In this document: in pieces, positions 16,879 to 25,011 of the stretch
Numbering within the stretch: position 1 is the stretch's first letter
How the letters are laid out: each line of letters opens with the position of its first letter
From: an uncultured Granulosicoccaceae bacterium
GTDB taxonomy: Bacteria; Pseudomonadota; Gammaproteobacteria; Granulosicoccales; Granulosicoccaceae
DNA length: 42,741 bases
Assembly (NCBI GenBank): GCA_937931165.1
Contig: CALHCI010000174.1
Location: forward strand, 1 to 42,741
Reading direction: 5' to 3'
Notes under the pieces: model-generated
What the model was told of the DNA's origin: nothing
Seen by the model: the letters and a program-made list of their open reading frames with translations, nothing else
Database searches by the model: none
Position numbers and translations under genes: made by a program

Positions 16879-18308
16879 ATATAAAGTCCCACAAGGTGAG
16901 TGCTGACTCAATCCATGCAACGACGTACGACAGAGCAAGCTGTCAGGTCGGTGTAGTGCATCTGGGTTTCGGCGCATTCCATCGAGCACATCAGGCTGTC
17001 TATCTGGACGACTACATGGACCAGTCGGGTGATCTGCGGTGGGGTATAGCTGCGGTCAACTTGCGGGGTACAGAGGCCGGGTACCTCAAGGCAGCCGCAG
17101 AAGATATCGAGCGGCACGATGGGTATTACTTAAAAAACTATTCGCCGGATGGTGAAGTCAGTTTAAGGCGTGTGCGCAGTCATGTGCGGTTTTCGGACTG
17201 GAGCATTGAAAAGGATGCGTGCGAATCTTTGCTGTCATTTGAATCGGTAAAGCTCGTTACTATTACCGTCACCGAAAGCGGTTATTACACCGATCCGAAT
17301 GGCAACCTGAATCTCGAAGACCCGACAATCAAAGCTGAAGTCGCGGGTACTGCTTCAGACAGCGTTTATGCGTACTTGCAGGAAGCGTTAGCAAAGCGCG
17401 TAGATGCTACCGGAGCGCCGTTAACTATTGCATGCTGCGATAACATTCGTCAGAACGGCAAAATGCTGCAGCGCAATTTACTGGCGTATCTTGCGGCAAG
17501 AAAGCAAAGCGAACTTGCTGAGTGGGTCAATAAAAACGTTGCGTTTCCGTGTTCGATGGTAGACAGAATTACCCCGCGCAGCCCTGCTGAACTCGGTGCT
17601 GAATTAACTGAGTTGGTCGGTCAAACGGTGACTTCCCCCATTATGGCTGAAGACTTTACCCAGTGGGTTCTACAGTCAGTTGCGGCGGCCGAGATGCCGG
17701 AGCTGCAGAAGGTGGGGGTGACAGTAACGCATGATGTAGACCCTTACGAAGAGACTAAAATCCGTGTGCTCAATGGCGGACACACAGCATTGGCTTATCT
17801 CGCTGCACTTGAAGGCGTTGAGACCTTTGATCAGGCGATGCGTGTACCGCATTTACTGGCGCACTTCGAGAACTTTGAAACCAAAGAAGTGTTGCCTGCA
17901 TTAACACTGGAGCTGCCGTTTTCGAAGGCAGATTATCTGGAACAAATAGCTCAGCGTTTTGGCAACGCCGCAATCGGTGACACTGTCGCACGCATTTGTG
18001 CAGACGGCATGGCCAAGTTTTCAATCTTTATTCGTCCAACGCTTGAAGGCTGTTTACAGCAGGGCATCATGCCGGTCTATGCGATTCGCAGTATCGCGAG
18101 CTGGTATGTGTTTGCCCGTCATGTAGACAACGGCAAGATCGGTTTTGAATACAACGAGCCGGGTTGGAATGAGTTAAAAGCGATGCTTGGTACCAATGAC
18201 TTTCTTACCAGTCGTCAGTTGTGGGGCGAGTTGCCCGCACGCTACCCCGATTTCCCTAAGACGCTACAACGCGAAATTGTTGATATGGAGTCAAAATGGC
18301 CAGTTTAA
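16875..18308 (+). CDS. Mannitol dehydrogenase-family polyol dehydrogenase, second system
   Basis: 477 residues, cytoplasmic, NAD(P)+-dependent. The start [20 protein letters not shown] is the family Rossmann signature, and the catalytic motif KIRVLNGGH puts Lys295, Asn300 and His303 at the same numbers as in the studied Pseudomonas fluorescens mannitol 2-dehydrogenase. It is a distant paralogue of the mtlK product at 5668-7164. Substrate could be mannitol, arabinitol, sorbitol or a hexonate (fructuronate reductases share the fold); the ABC polyol context favours a polyol. It overlaps the AraC gene by four bases and the following ATPase gene by 13. Confidence 0.83.
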   Translation: MNIKSHKVSADSIHATTYDRASCQVGVVHLGFGAFHRAHQAVYLDDYMDQSGDLRWGIAAVNLRGTEAGYLKAAAEDIERHDGYYLKNYSPDGEVSLRRVRSHVRFSDWSIEKDACESLLSFESVKLVTITVTESGYYTDPNGNLNLEDPTIKAEVAGTASDSVYAYLQEALAKRVDATGAPLTIACCDNIRQNGKMLQRNLLAYLAARKQSELAEWVNKNVAFPCSMVDRITPRSPAELGAELTELVGQTVTSPIMAEDFTQWVLQSVAAAEMPELQKVGVTVTHDVDPYEETKIRVLNGGHTALAYLAALEGVETFDQAMRVPHLLAHFENFETKEVLPALTLELPFSKADYLEQIAQRFGNAAIGDTVARICADGMAKFSIFIRPTLEGCLQQGIMPVYAIRSIASWYVFARHVDNGKIGFEYNEPGWNELKAMLGTNDFLTSRQLWGELPARYPDFPKTLQREIVDMESKWPV

Positions 18309-19333
18309 CGTTGCGCGACGTGCGCAAAAGCTATGGTGCCACCCAGGTGATACACGGTGTCGACCTGGACATCGTTGATGGCGAGTTTGTCGTTTTTGTC
18401 GGGCCGTCCGGCTGCGGTAAATCAACCTTACTGCGCATGATAGCCGGGCTTGAAGAAATCTCCGGCGGCACAATCGCCATTGGTGATAATGTGGTGAATG
18501 AAGTAGCAGCCTCTAAAAGAGGGGTGTCTATGGTTTTCCAGACCTATGCGTTGTATCCGCACATGACGGTTTACAAAAATATGGCGTTTGGCCTGAAACA
18601 GATCAAAACGCCTAAGGCAGAGATTAAAAAGCGGGTCACTGCCGCCGCAGATATACTGCAGATTACTGACTACCTTGATCGCACACCACGAAATCTTTCC
18701 GGTGGGCAGCGACAACGTGTTGCGATTGGTCGTGCCATTGTTCGCGACCCCGAAGTATTTCTGTTTGACGAACCTTTGTCTAACCTGGACGCAGCGCTGC
18801 GGGTACAGACACGAAAGGAGATCGCCCGTCTGCACGAGCGTCTTGAAACGACCATGATCTATGTGACGCACGATCAGGTGGAAGCTATGACACTGGCAGA
18901 TAAAATTGTTGTACTGAAAGACGGTGTGATTGAACAGGTTGGGTCACCGATTGATCTTTACGAACGCCCTGACAATGCTTTTGTCGCGCAGTTTATTGGC
19001 AGCCCGAAAATGAACTTCTTTTCCGCGGGTGATCTGACCTCCGGGGCCGGATCATTGCTCGGCTACAACGTTGACAGTCAGGTGGAGGTCGGTATGCGTC
19101 CCGAACACCTGGTCGTCACCGATCCATCGAACGCCGTCGTTGAAGGGACACTCGAACTTGTCGAAAACCTCGGTGAGTATGCATTGGTGCATCTGCGCAC
19201 CTCAACTGATGTGGAGTTCATTGCCAAAGCAGAAAAGCCACCTGCGGTGCCTAAGGGATCGGTAGTCGGCTTTGGTATTGACCCGGCACTGTCGCACCTG
19301 TTTGATCGAAACTCCGGCGCACGCCTCGTTTAG
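18296..19333 (+). CDS. Polyol ABC importer ATPase, second system (MalK-like)
   Basis: 345 residues. Walker [10 protein letters not shown] 36-44, LSGGQ 134-138, Walker B FLFDEP 155-160 and the VTHDQ switch are intact and sit at the same positions as in the smoK product. The C-terminal regulatory domain ([22 protein letters not shown]) is more divergent. It is the distal gene here, separated from its permeases by the regulator and dehydrogenase, while in the leftward operon the ATPase follows the permeases directly. ATG 18296 overlaps the dehydrogenase gene by 13 bases. Confidence 0.87.
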   Translation: MASLTLRDVRKSYGATQVIHGVDLDIVDGEFVVFVGPSGCGKSTLLRMIAGLEEISGGTIAIGDNVVNEVAASKRGVSMVFQTYALYPHMTVYKNMAFGLKQIKTPKAEIKKRVTAAADILQITDYLDRTPRNLSGGQRQRVAIGRAIVRDPEVFLFDEPLSNLDAALRVQTRKEIARLHERLETTMIYVTHDQVEAMTLADKIVVLKDGVIEQVGSPIDLYERPDNAFVAQFIGSPKMNFFSAGDLTSGAGSLLGYNVDSQVEVGMRPEHLVVTDPSNAVVEGTLELVENLGEYALVHLRTSTDVEFIAKAEKPPAVPKGSVVGFGIDPALSHLFDRNSGARLV

Positions 19334-19478
19334 CGCAAAGACCAGCGGGGTTGTTATGAGGTTGGGCGTGGTGGCAAGTGCGGCCAGCCGTTGTACTCTG
19401 GCGATAAGACAGTCAAATGGTCTGTCACAACTACTGGTTCTCCCAAAAGGGTTAACGGCGCAGGGTGGTGTGAGCCGG

Positions 19479-19518
19479 AGGCGCATCCACCATCAGCCAA
19501 AAACCGGTGGATGCGCCT
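19479..19518. terminator. 13-bp perfect hairpin between convergent genes
   Basis: AGGCGCATCCACC (19479-19491) and its exact complement (19506-19518) flank a 14-base loop. No T run follows on either strand. It lies 145 bases after the ATPase stop and 48 bases beyond the stop of the leftward dehydrogenase gene, so it may end or protect messages from both sides. Confidence 0.45.
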
Positions 19519-19565
19519 GCCGCTTATGCCACTCTACGCAACCTGTTTAAGCGCTTACCGCAGGA

Positions 19566-20450
19566 TCATCGGTCCAGAAGTTTGATCAGTTGCGGCACAT
19601 ACGCTTCTCCGTGACCGCTTTCTACCTGTTTTGAATAAACAGTATCTACCGCTGTTGCAACTGAGTCTGCGGCATCCAGATCTTTACACATCTGCGTGTA
19701 ATACCCCATATCCTTGGCGCTGTTGGCCAGAGAGAACGAAAATGCACCAACGTCCCCTGTGAGCATGTATGGCGTCATGCGTTCGAGTACCACGCTCGCA
19801 CCGCCGCCGTTCGCCAGCACATCTGTGAGTATCTCCGGGTCTATACCGGCTTTGTTGGCAGTGGCGACTGCCTCAGCAAGCACAGTGGAAAAGCCGAGAG
19901 ATACAAAGTTGTGTACCAGTTTCAATGTGTGCCCGGCACCGTTAGCACCCGCATAGGTGATGTTTTCAGCATAAGACTGCAGTAACGGCAGTTGTTCATC
20001 GAAAAGCATTTTGTCACCACCGACTATCAGGTTGAGTTTACCTGCCGCCGCTTCCTTCGGGGTGCGGGTCATCGGTGCGTCGAGAAATCTTGCACCCGCC
20101 TGCGACAGCTTCGCAGCAATACTGATCGTCGACGCTGGAATGGCGGTAGAACAGTCGATAACGACCGTCCCCGGTTTAATGTTTGTTAACACGCCGTCCG
20201 GCTGATCAAGTATCGCTTCAACCTGCGGGCTGCCGGTGACACAGAACACCAGCGTGTCACTGGCACGTGTTAATTCAGCGATGGAATTGTAGGCAACAGC
20301 GCCGGAAGCTATCAGATCGTCGGTTGGCTGATTGCCATAATGGTTTAGAAATCCCAGTGGCCAGCCAGCTTTGCTGATGTTGGTCGCAATGCCATGCCCC
20401 ATCAGTCCCACACCGATGACACCAATGACTTGTTGCTGTGCTGGTTTCAT
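19566..20450 (-). CDS. Beta-hydroxyacid dehydrogenase (3-hydroxyisobutyrate/tartronate semialdehyde reductase family)
   Basis: 294 residues, the usual length. The NAD(P) motif GVGLMG is at 13-18, the substrate-binding DAPMTRTPKEAAAGKLNLIVGG stretch at 124-145, and the catalytic lysine at 177 (GHTLKLVHN). Family members oxidise 3-hydroxyisobutyrate, reduce tartronate semialdehyde or act on related short hydroxyacids; in the second half of the substrate motif Thr replaces the more usual Ser-Gly-Gly, so the exact substrate is open. Its start overlaps the transporter gene upstream by four bases (ATGA), indicating a two-gene unit. Confidence 0.78.
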   Translation of the reverse strand: MKPAQQQVIGVIGVGLMGHGIATNISKAGWPLGFLNHYGNQPTDDLIASGAVAYNSIAELTRASDTLVFCVTGSPQVEAILDQPDGVLTNIKPGTVVIDCSTAIPASTISIAAKLSQAGARFLDAPMTRTPKEAAAGKLNLIVGGDKMLFDEQLPLLQSYAENITYAGANGAGHTLKLVHNFVSLGFSTVLAEAVATANKAGIDPEILTDVLANGGGASVVLERMTPYMLTGDVGAFSFSLANSAKDMGYYTQMCKDLDAADSVATAVDTVYSKQVESGHGEAYVPQLIKLLDR

Positions 20451-21409
20451 GCGTTTAAATCTCTTTGTTTTTTACTGCGTTGCTCTCGCCAGGCGATGAT
20501 CATACCTGCACTGATAATCAACATCATACCGAACAGCGTGTCCGCAGGTGGCCAGTTGTCAAAGATGACTTTGCCCCAGAATGCAGCAAATATCAGATAG
20601 GTAAAATCCAATGGTGCGAGCAAGCTGGCATCTGCTGTCTGATAGGCGCGTGTCATGCAGATGTTGCCAGTTAAATTCAGTACTGATGCCAACACTGCAA
20701 AACCTGCAACGGCGGTGGTGAGAGTCGGCCAACCTATCGCGACGTAAGGCATACCGCTCTGAATATCATTGGGCAGTGGCCATAGCGTAAGTACCGATAT
20801 ACCGACTAGTCCCGAAACCAGGAATACTAACCCTGCAGCAAATGCCAGCGCCAGTGTACTTTCGTGTCGACACATTCTGCGCAGGGTTAAAATGTTGCAT
20901 GCAAAAAAGAACCCGGCAACCACTGGTAAAATCTGCACTGGCGTAAAGCTCTCTTTCCACGGGCTGAGTACCAGTGCTGCACCCAAAGCGCCTGTCATGA
21001 TACTGGCAACTCTCCATCGACCGATCGCTTCACCAAGCACCGGACCGGCAAACAAACAGACAAACAGCGGGTACGTATACAAACCCACAGCCATTTGCGC
21101 GACTGACAGAAATGGCGCACCAGAAAAAAAGAAAAACATGCAAATACCCAGAAAGCAGGCGCGAAGATAAACGCCACGCCAATTACGCGCTCGGAGCAAC
21201 ATGCTGCCGCCACTGAGTGCTGCCAGAATACATAACAGACTGAGGTTGCCAAGCGAGCGCAGTGTCTGAATCTGCCAGAATGAAGTTTGCGATGACATTA
21301 GCTTCATTAAGGAGTCCTGGAAACCGAGTGAGAAAGTCGCAATCAGTAACAGCATGATGGCAACTAACGGTCGGTCCTCGCGCGCGTGCGCAAACAGGTC
21401 TATTTTCAC
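20447..21409 (-). CDS. EamA/DMT-family ten-helix metabolite transporter
   Basis: 320 residues, ten hydrophobic segments in two EamA halves, standard for drug/metabolite exporters such as RhaT- or YdcZ-like carriers. The ending AAFWGKVIFDNWPPADTLFGMMLIISAG is the typical last pair of helices of the second EamA repeat, followed by a basic cytoplasmic tail. Substrate is unknown. It is translationally coupled to the beta-hydroxyacid dehydrogenase, so export or import of a short hydroxyacid is a reasonable but untested guess. ATG 21409 has a weak ribosome site. Confidence 0.75.
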   Translation of the reverse strand: MKIDLFAHAREDRPLVAIMLLLIATFSLGFQDSLMKLMSSQTSFWQIQTLRSLGNLSLLCILAALSGGSMLLRARNWRGVYLRACFLGICMFFFFSGAPFLSVAQMAVGLYTYPLFVCLFAGPVLGEAIGRWRVASIMTGALGAALVLSPWKESFTPVQILPVVAGFFFACNILTLRRMCRHESTLALAFAAGLVFLVSGLVGISVLTLWPLPNDIQSGMPYVAIGWPTLTTAVAGFAVLASVLNLTGNICMTRAYQTADASLLAPLDFTYLIFAAFWGKVIFDNWPPADTLFGMMLIISAGMIIAWREQRSKKQRDLNA

Positions 21410-21484
21410 TTTGGCATGGTTACGTATGACTGTTGTCGCGGGCGGTTTTGGTTAGTTAAAATGTTTAATTTTTCAGCCTTCACA

Positions 21485-22234
21485 CTAGCTTGTCGAGCTG
21501 TTTTTTACACAAAGAAAGCCTGCAAAATTGTGCCACTGAAAAAAAGTTTCAACGATCTCAAAACCGTTGCGTTTGAATAATTCAAAGTTTTCATCAAAGC
21601 GATAGGGTATTAAAACGTTTTCGAGAGCTTCACGTTTTCTGTTTATTTCTTCTTCGGAATAGCCGTTTCGTCGCTTATAGTCGTAGTAGAAGTCGATAAA
21701 AAATCGATTCATGTTTGAATCGTTGGTGAGGATTTTATCTGTAATAATCAAAATGCCCCCATCGACCAAAGATTCATAAAGTTTTCGAATTAATCGATCG
21801 CGTTTTAAAGGACGCACAAATTGAAGGGTCCAGCACAGTGTAATAACGCTTGTGTTACCGATTGAAAAGTCGTCAGGTTCTCCATTCAGGTCAGCTGTTC
21901 TGAAGCTGATTCTGTCTGATAGATTGGCAGCACTTACATTGGCCACGGCGCGTTTGATCATGGGTTGGGCGTTGTCGTAACCAGTCAGCGATTCTGCATC
22001 TGGCAGGCTGTTGGCAATATTGATTAGTGTAGTACCCAGTGAACTGCCAAGATCTACAACACCGGTGCCGGGCACCCAGAATCGTCGTGCGATGTCGCCA
22101 ATCATCTTCTGCTGCTCAGCATACAGGGGGATACTACGATTAAGCATGTCTTCAAAGACTTCCGCGACCTTTTCATCGAATACAAAATCACTCGATCTTT
22201 GCGAATCGAAACTGAATATTTTGTCTGAGCTCAT
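21485..22234 (-). CDS. cmoA: Carboxy-S-adenosyl-methionine synthase (CmoA-like)
   Basis: 249 residues. It matches CmoA in order and spacing: FVFDEKVAEVFEDMLNRSIP near the N-terminus, SAM motif I VDLGSSLG at 60-67, an LCWTLQFV segment at 133-140, YDYKRRNGYSEEEI and RKREALENV at 199-207. Arg201 falls where E. coli Arg199 contacts the carboxylate of carboxy-SAM, which separates true CmoA from ordinary methyltransferases. CmoA turns SAM and prephenate into carboxy-SAM, used by CmoB to make 5-oxyacetyl-uridine at tRNA position 34. No cmoB is in the window; in many gammaproteobacteria they are adjacent. ATG 22234 is preferred to GTG 22249. A gap of 75 bases separates it from the transporter gene downstream. 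Confidence 0.75.
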   Translation of the reverse strand: MSSDKIFSFDSQRSSDFVFDEKVAEVFEDMLNRSIPLYAEQQKMIGDIARRFWVPGTGVVDLGSSLGTTLINIANSLPDAESLTGYDNAQPMIKRAVANVSAANLSDRISFRTADLNGEPDDFSIGNTSVITLCWTLQFVRPLKRDRLIRKLYESLVDGGILIITDKILTNDSNMNRFFIDFYYDYKRRNGYSEEEINRKREALENVLIPYRFDENFELFKRNGFEIVETFFQWHNFAGFLCVKNSSTS

Positions 22235-22459
22235 GAATATCGGCAGCACTTTTAAAGTCCCATTCTAAGAGAAGCGATGGTTCACTACAAAGCCTTGAGT
22301 TGTCGTTCTTCGCAAACTCCATAAGTTATTGAAATTTCGCTTAATGTTTGTGTTTTGAGCGGTCTCCGTTATGTGCTAACCAGTCGGCCCGTCACATTCG
22401 TCTCAGCGACAATTTCTTTGCCGGGATTCTTTGATCGACTGGGATTGTGCGATACTGCA

Positions 22460-22487
22460 TTGCGGTCTACTGAACGTCTGCGATAAT
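22460..22487 (+). promoter_or_regulatory. Candidate potF promoter
   Basis: TTGCGG (22460-22465), 16-base spacer, GATAAT (22482-22487), placed 31 bases before ATG 22518. The rest of the 283-bp gap between cmoA and potF shows no gene. Confidence 0.3.
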
Positions 22488-22517
22488 TGCAGCCGTCATC
22501 CACCAAGAGGAATCTCT

Positions 22518-23624
22518 ATGAAATTTGCAAAAAATGCCATCAAGGCTATTCCGCTGGCCCTGGCGGTAGCGGTTGCGCCCATGAGCGTCAACGCCGAAGG
22601 TACGCTTAATGTTTATAACTGGGCTGAGTACATTGGCGAAGAAACCATCGCAAATTTCGAAAAGGAATTCGGAATCAAGGTCACTTACGACAACTACGAC
22701 TCTGTCGAAACCGCTGACGCGAAGCTGCTGGCTGGCAATTCCGGCTACGATGTGGTGGCCCACTCCGGCTCCTCCATTGGCCGTCTGATTCCTGCAGACA
22801 TCTTGATGGAGCTCGATAAGTCGAAGCTCGACAATTTCAAAAACATGCGGGAAGACGTGCTCGGGCAGCTGGCGGCCAGTTGGGATCCGGGTAACAAATA
22901 CATTGTGCCTTACATGTGGGGAACTCACGGTGTTACGTATAACGAGGAACTGGTAAAGGCAACACATCCCGATGCGCCAATTGGCTCAATGGATTTAGTG
23001 TTTAACCCGGAGCATATGGAAAAACTCGCCGAGTGTGGTGTGTCCTTTCTCGACTCACCCAACGATGTCATTCCGATGGCGCTGGCACACCTTGGGCTTG
23101 ATCCGAGTTCTACTAATAAAGACGACTATGACAAAGCCGGAGAGTTGCTTGCAACCATCCGTCCGTACATTAAAACGTTCGACAACTACGCCTACCAGCG
23201 CATGCCGGAAAAAGAGTTTTGTGTAGCGGTCACCTGGGGCCCGGACGGTTTGTTAGCGATGTCTGGTGCTGCTGAAGCCAATACCGGTGTTGTGCTCGAC
23301 TTCTTTAACCCGCCTGGTGAAGGTAAAGCAAATGTCTGGGTTGACGGGTGGGTTGTTCCGGCAGATGCGAAAAATGTAGATAACGCGTACAAGTTTCTCA
23401 ATTACATGATGCGTCCTGAAGTTGGAGCCGCTGACAGTAATTTCACCTGGTATGCAACGGCCAACCGGGAGGCTATCCCATTGATTGACGATGAAGTCAC
23501 GTCAAGTGTTGCTGCGTTCCCACCAGCTGATGCGGTTGCTCAAATGTATACGTTGAACGTAATACCTCCGAAAGTAGAAAGAATACGGACGCGTGTTTGG
23601 ACAAATTTCAAGGCTGGTAACTAG
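22518..23624 (+). CDS. potF: Polyamine ABC importer periplasmic binding protein
   Basis: 368 residues with a signal peptide (basic start, hydrophobic core, VNA-E cleavage near residue 26). The mature start GTLNVYNWAEYIGEETIANFEKEFGI is the signature of PotD/PotF spermidine/putrescine binding proteins, and PYMWGTHGVTYN and VWVDGWVVPADAKN are other family marks. The aspartates and tryptophans that hold the diamine are expected among these segments. ATG 22518 has AAGAGG ahead; the longer reading to 22431 lacks one. First gene of potFGHI, importing putrescine or a related polyamine that the amine oxidase and SpeB-like enzyme nearby could process. Confidence 0.85.
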   Translation: MKFAKNAIKAIPLALAVAVAPMSVNAEGTLNVYNWAEYIGEETIANFEKEFGIKVTYDNYDSVETADAKLLAGNSGYDVVAHSGSSIGRLIPADILMELDKSKLDNFKNMREDVLGQLAASWDPGNKYIVPYMWGTHGVTYNEELVKATHPDAPIGSMDLVFNPEHMEKLAECGVSFLDSPNDVIPMALAHLGLDPSSTNKDDYDKAGELLATIRPYIKTFDNYAYQRMPEKEFCVAVTWGPDGLLAMSGAAEANTGVVLDFFNPPGEGKANVWVDGWVVPADAKNVDNAYKFLNYMMRPEVGAADSNFTWYATANREAIPLIDDEVTSSVAAFPPADAVAQMYTLNVIPPKVERIRTRVWTNFKAGN

Positions 23625-23635
23625 ATTGGTCCCGC

Positions 23636-23805
23636 ATACCCTCCCGTCTGCGAGGGTATCGCGTAAGCAAGAGCTTCACCCTCTCAATGAGGGTGAAGCC
23701 GAGATTTCACTCGACGGTTGTAACAGGCACGATCTACACACCTTCCCGTGCGCGGGAGGGGCGGCGTCTAAGCGCCGGGGAGGGATCTCAACCGTGGCTT
23801 TTTTT
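23636..23805 (+). other. Stem-loop cluster in the potF-potG spacer
   Basis: Four successive hairpins: ATACCCTC/GAGGGTAT (23636-23643, 23652-23659); GCTTCACCCTC/GAGGGTGAAGC (23673-23683, 23689-23699, perfect 11 bp, five-base loop); CCTTCCCG/CGGGAGGG (23741-23748, 23753-23760, loop TGCG); GGCG/CGCC (23763-23776). The last two are enclosed by ACGGTTG/CAACCGT (23714-23720, 23789-23795), after which GGC and seven Ts follow. It can act as a partial terminator or as a 3' shield for potF message, and has the look of a palindromic intergenic repeat. Confidence 0.6.
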
Positions 23806-23843
23806 CAAAGTGGTTTACCACACAACCGTCATCGAGTTTCCTT

Positions 23844-24974
23844 ATGACGCAGGACTCTCCCTATCCCTGGCGCGAGGAAGGGGCTACACCCTTCATTAAA
23901 ATCGAAGGCTTAAGCAAACGCTTTGGCAGCTTTACGGCGGTTGATGACGTAAGTCTGGATATATTCAAGGGCGAACTGTTCGGCCTGTTAGGTGGGTCCG
24001 GCTGCGGAAAAACAACGCTGTTGCGAATGCTGGCCGGCTTTGAAACACCGACCAGCGGTTCTATCTTTATTGATGGCGCGGACATGACTCACGTGCCGCC
24101 GTATGAGCGGCCGGTCAATATGATGTTTCAATCCTATGCGTTATTCCCGCACATGTCGGTGGAAAAAAACATTGCCTACGGTCTGAAGCGCGATGGTGTT
24201 AACCGCTCGGAGATCAGTGACCGGGTGGCCGAGATGTTGAAGATGGTCGAGTTAAGTGAGTTTGGCCGTCGTAAACCCTCGCAGCTTTCCGGCGGGCAGC
24301 GACAACGCGTGGCGTTGGCGCGGGCGTTGGTTAAGCGTCCGAAGGTGTTGTTGCTTGACGAACCTCTTGCGGCCCTCGATAAGCGCCTGCGCGAACAAAC
24401 CCAGTTTGAGTTGATGAATATTCAGGATCAGCTTGGTGTGACGTTTGTGGTCGTTACGCATGATCAGGAAGAGGCAATGACGCTATCGACGCGCATTGCG
24501 GTCATGGATGCCGGCCGGTTTATACAGATAGGTGAGCCTGCAGAAATCTATGAAAACCCGGCTTCAAGCTTTATTGCTAATTTTATAGGCTCTGCGAACC
24601 TGTTGCCCGCAAAGATCTTAGAGCGCCATGGCGGCGTTGCAGTGCTGGAGCATTCTGGCTCAAAACGTCAATTCAAAGTGGCCACTGATTCAACACAAGT
24701 TGGCGATACGCCAACGCTTGCCATTCGCCCCGAGAAAATTCTGATCGATAAAGCGCCGCTTAATCAATGCGACAATCAGTTGCAGGGAACGGTTCGGGAG
24801 GTCGCCTATCTTGGCAAGATCTCGACATACCGGGTAGAAACTGACATTGGAGAGATTATCGAAGTAACGGCACCGAATCAGGTGCGCCCCACGGGGGTTG
24901 GCCACAAGATTGACTGGGACGATTCTGTGCACCTTGGCTGGAACGCAGACAGCGCTGTTCTTTTAGCTGAATAA
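23844..24974 (+). CDS. potG: Polyamine ABC importer ATPase
   Basis: 376 residues. Walker A GGSGCGKT at 50-57, FQSYALFPHMSV, LSGGQ at 148-152, LLLDEPLAALDKRLR with Walker B, and VTHDQEEAMTLS are complete; DKRLREQTQFEL after Walker B is typical of PotA/PotG. A C-terminal TOBE domain (AIRPEKILI) follows. It energises PotH and PotI. No convincing ribosome site precedes ATG 23844, and the long structured spacer separates it from potF, so its expression is probably lower. The stop codon lies in the first of three 16-bp tandem units that reach into potH. Confidence 0.87.
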   Translation: MTQDSPYPWREEGATPFIKIEGLSKRFGSFTAVDDVSLDIFKGELFGLLGGSGCGKTTLLRMLAGFETPTSGSIFIDGADMTHVPPYERPVNMMFQSYALFPHMSVEKNIAYGLKRDGVNRSEISDRVAEMLKMVELSEFGRRKPSQLSGGQRQRVALARALVKRPKVLLLDEPLAALDKRLREQTQFELMNIQDQLGVTFVVVTHDQEEAMTLSTRIAVMDAGRFIQIGEPAEIYENPASSFIANFIGSANLLPAKILERHGGVAVLEHSGSKRQFKVATDSTQVGDTPTLAIRPEKILIDKAPLNQCDNQLQGTVREVAYLGKISTYRVETDIGEIIEVTAPNQVRPTGVGHKIDWDDSVHLGWNADSAVLLAE

Positions 24975-25011
24975 CGTGGTAGCTGAATAACATGGTAGCT
25001 GAATAATATGG
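24964..25011 (+). repeat. Three tandem 16-bp units joining potG and potH
   Basis: Units TAGCTGAATAACGTGG (24964-24979), TAGCTGAATAACATGG (24980-24995) and TAGCTGAATAATATGG (24996-25011) are contiguous and differ at two positions. The first contains the potG stop and the third the potH start. They create two in-frame minicistrons, GTG-GTA-GCT-GAA-TAA (24976-24990) and ATG-GTA-GCT-GAA-TAA (24992-25006), each starting one base after the previous stop; potH starts one base after the last. Confidence 0.9.

Noticed and set aside
18428..18871. A 147-residue minus-strand frame inside the second polyol ATPase gene
   Set aside because: It is the antisense of Walker A to signature region; similar antisense frames occur in other ATPase genes here, so codon bias explains it.
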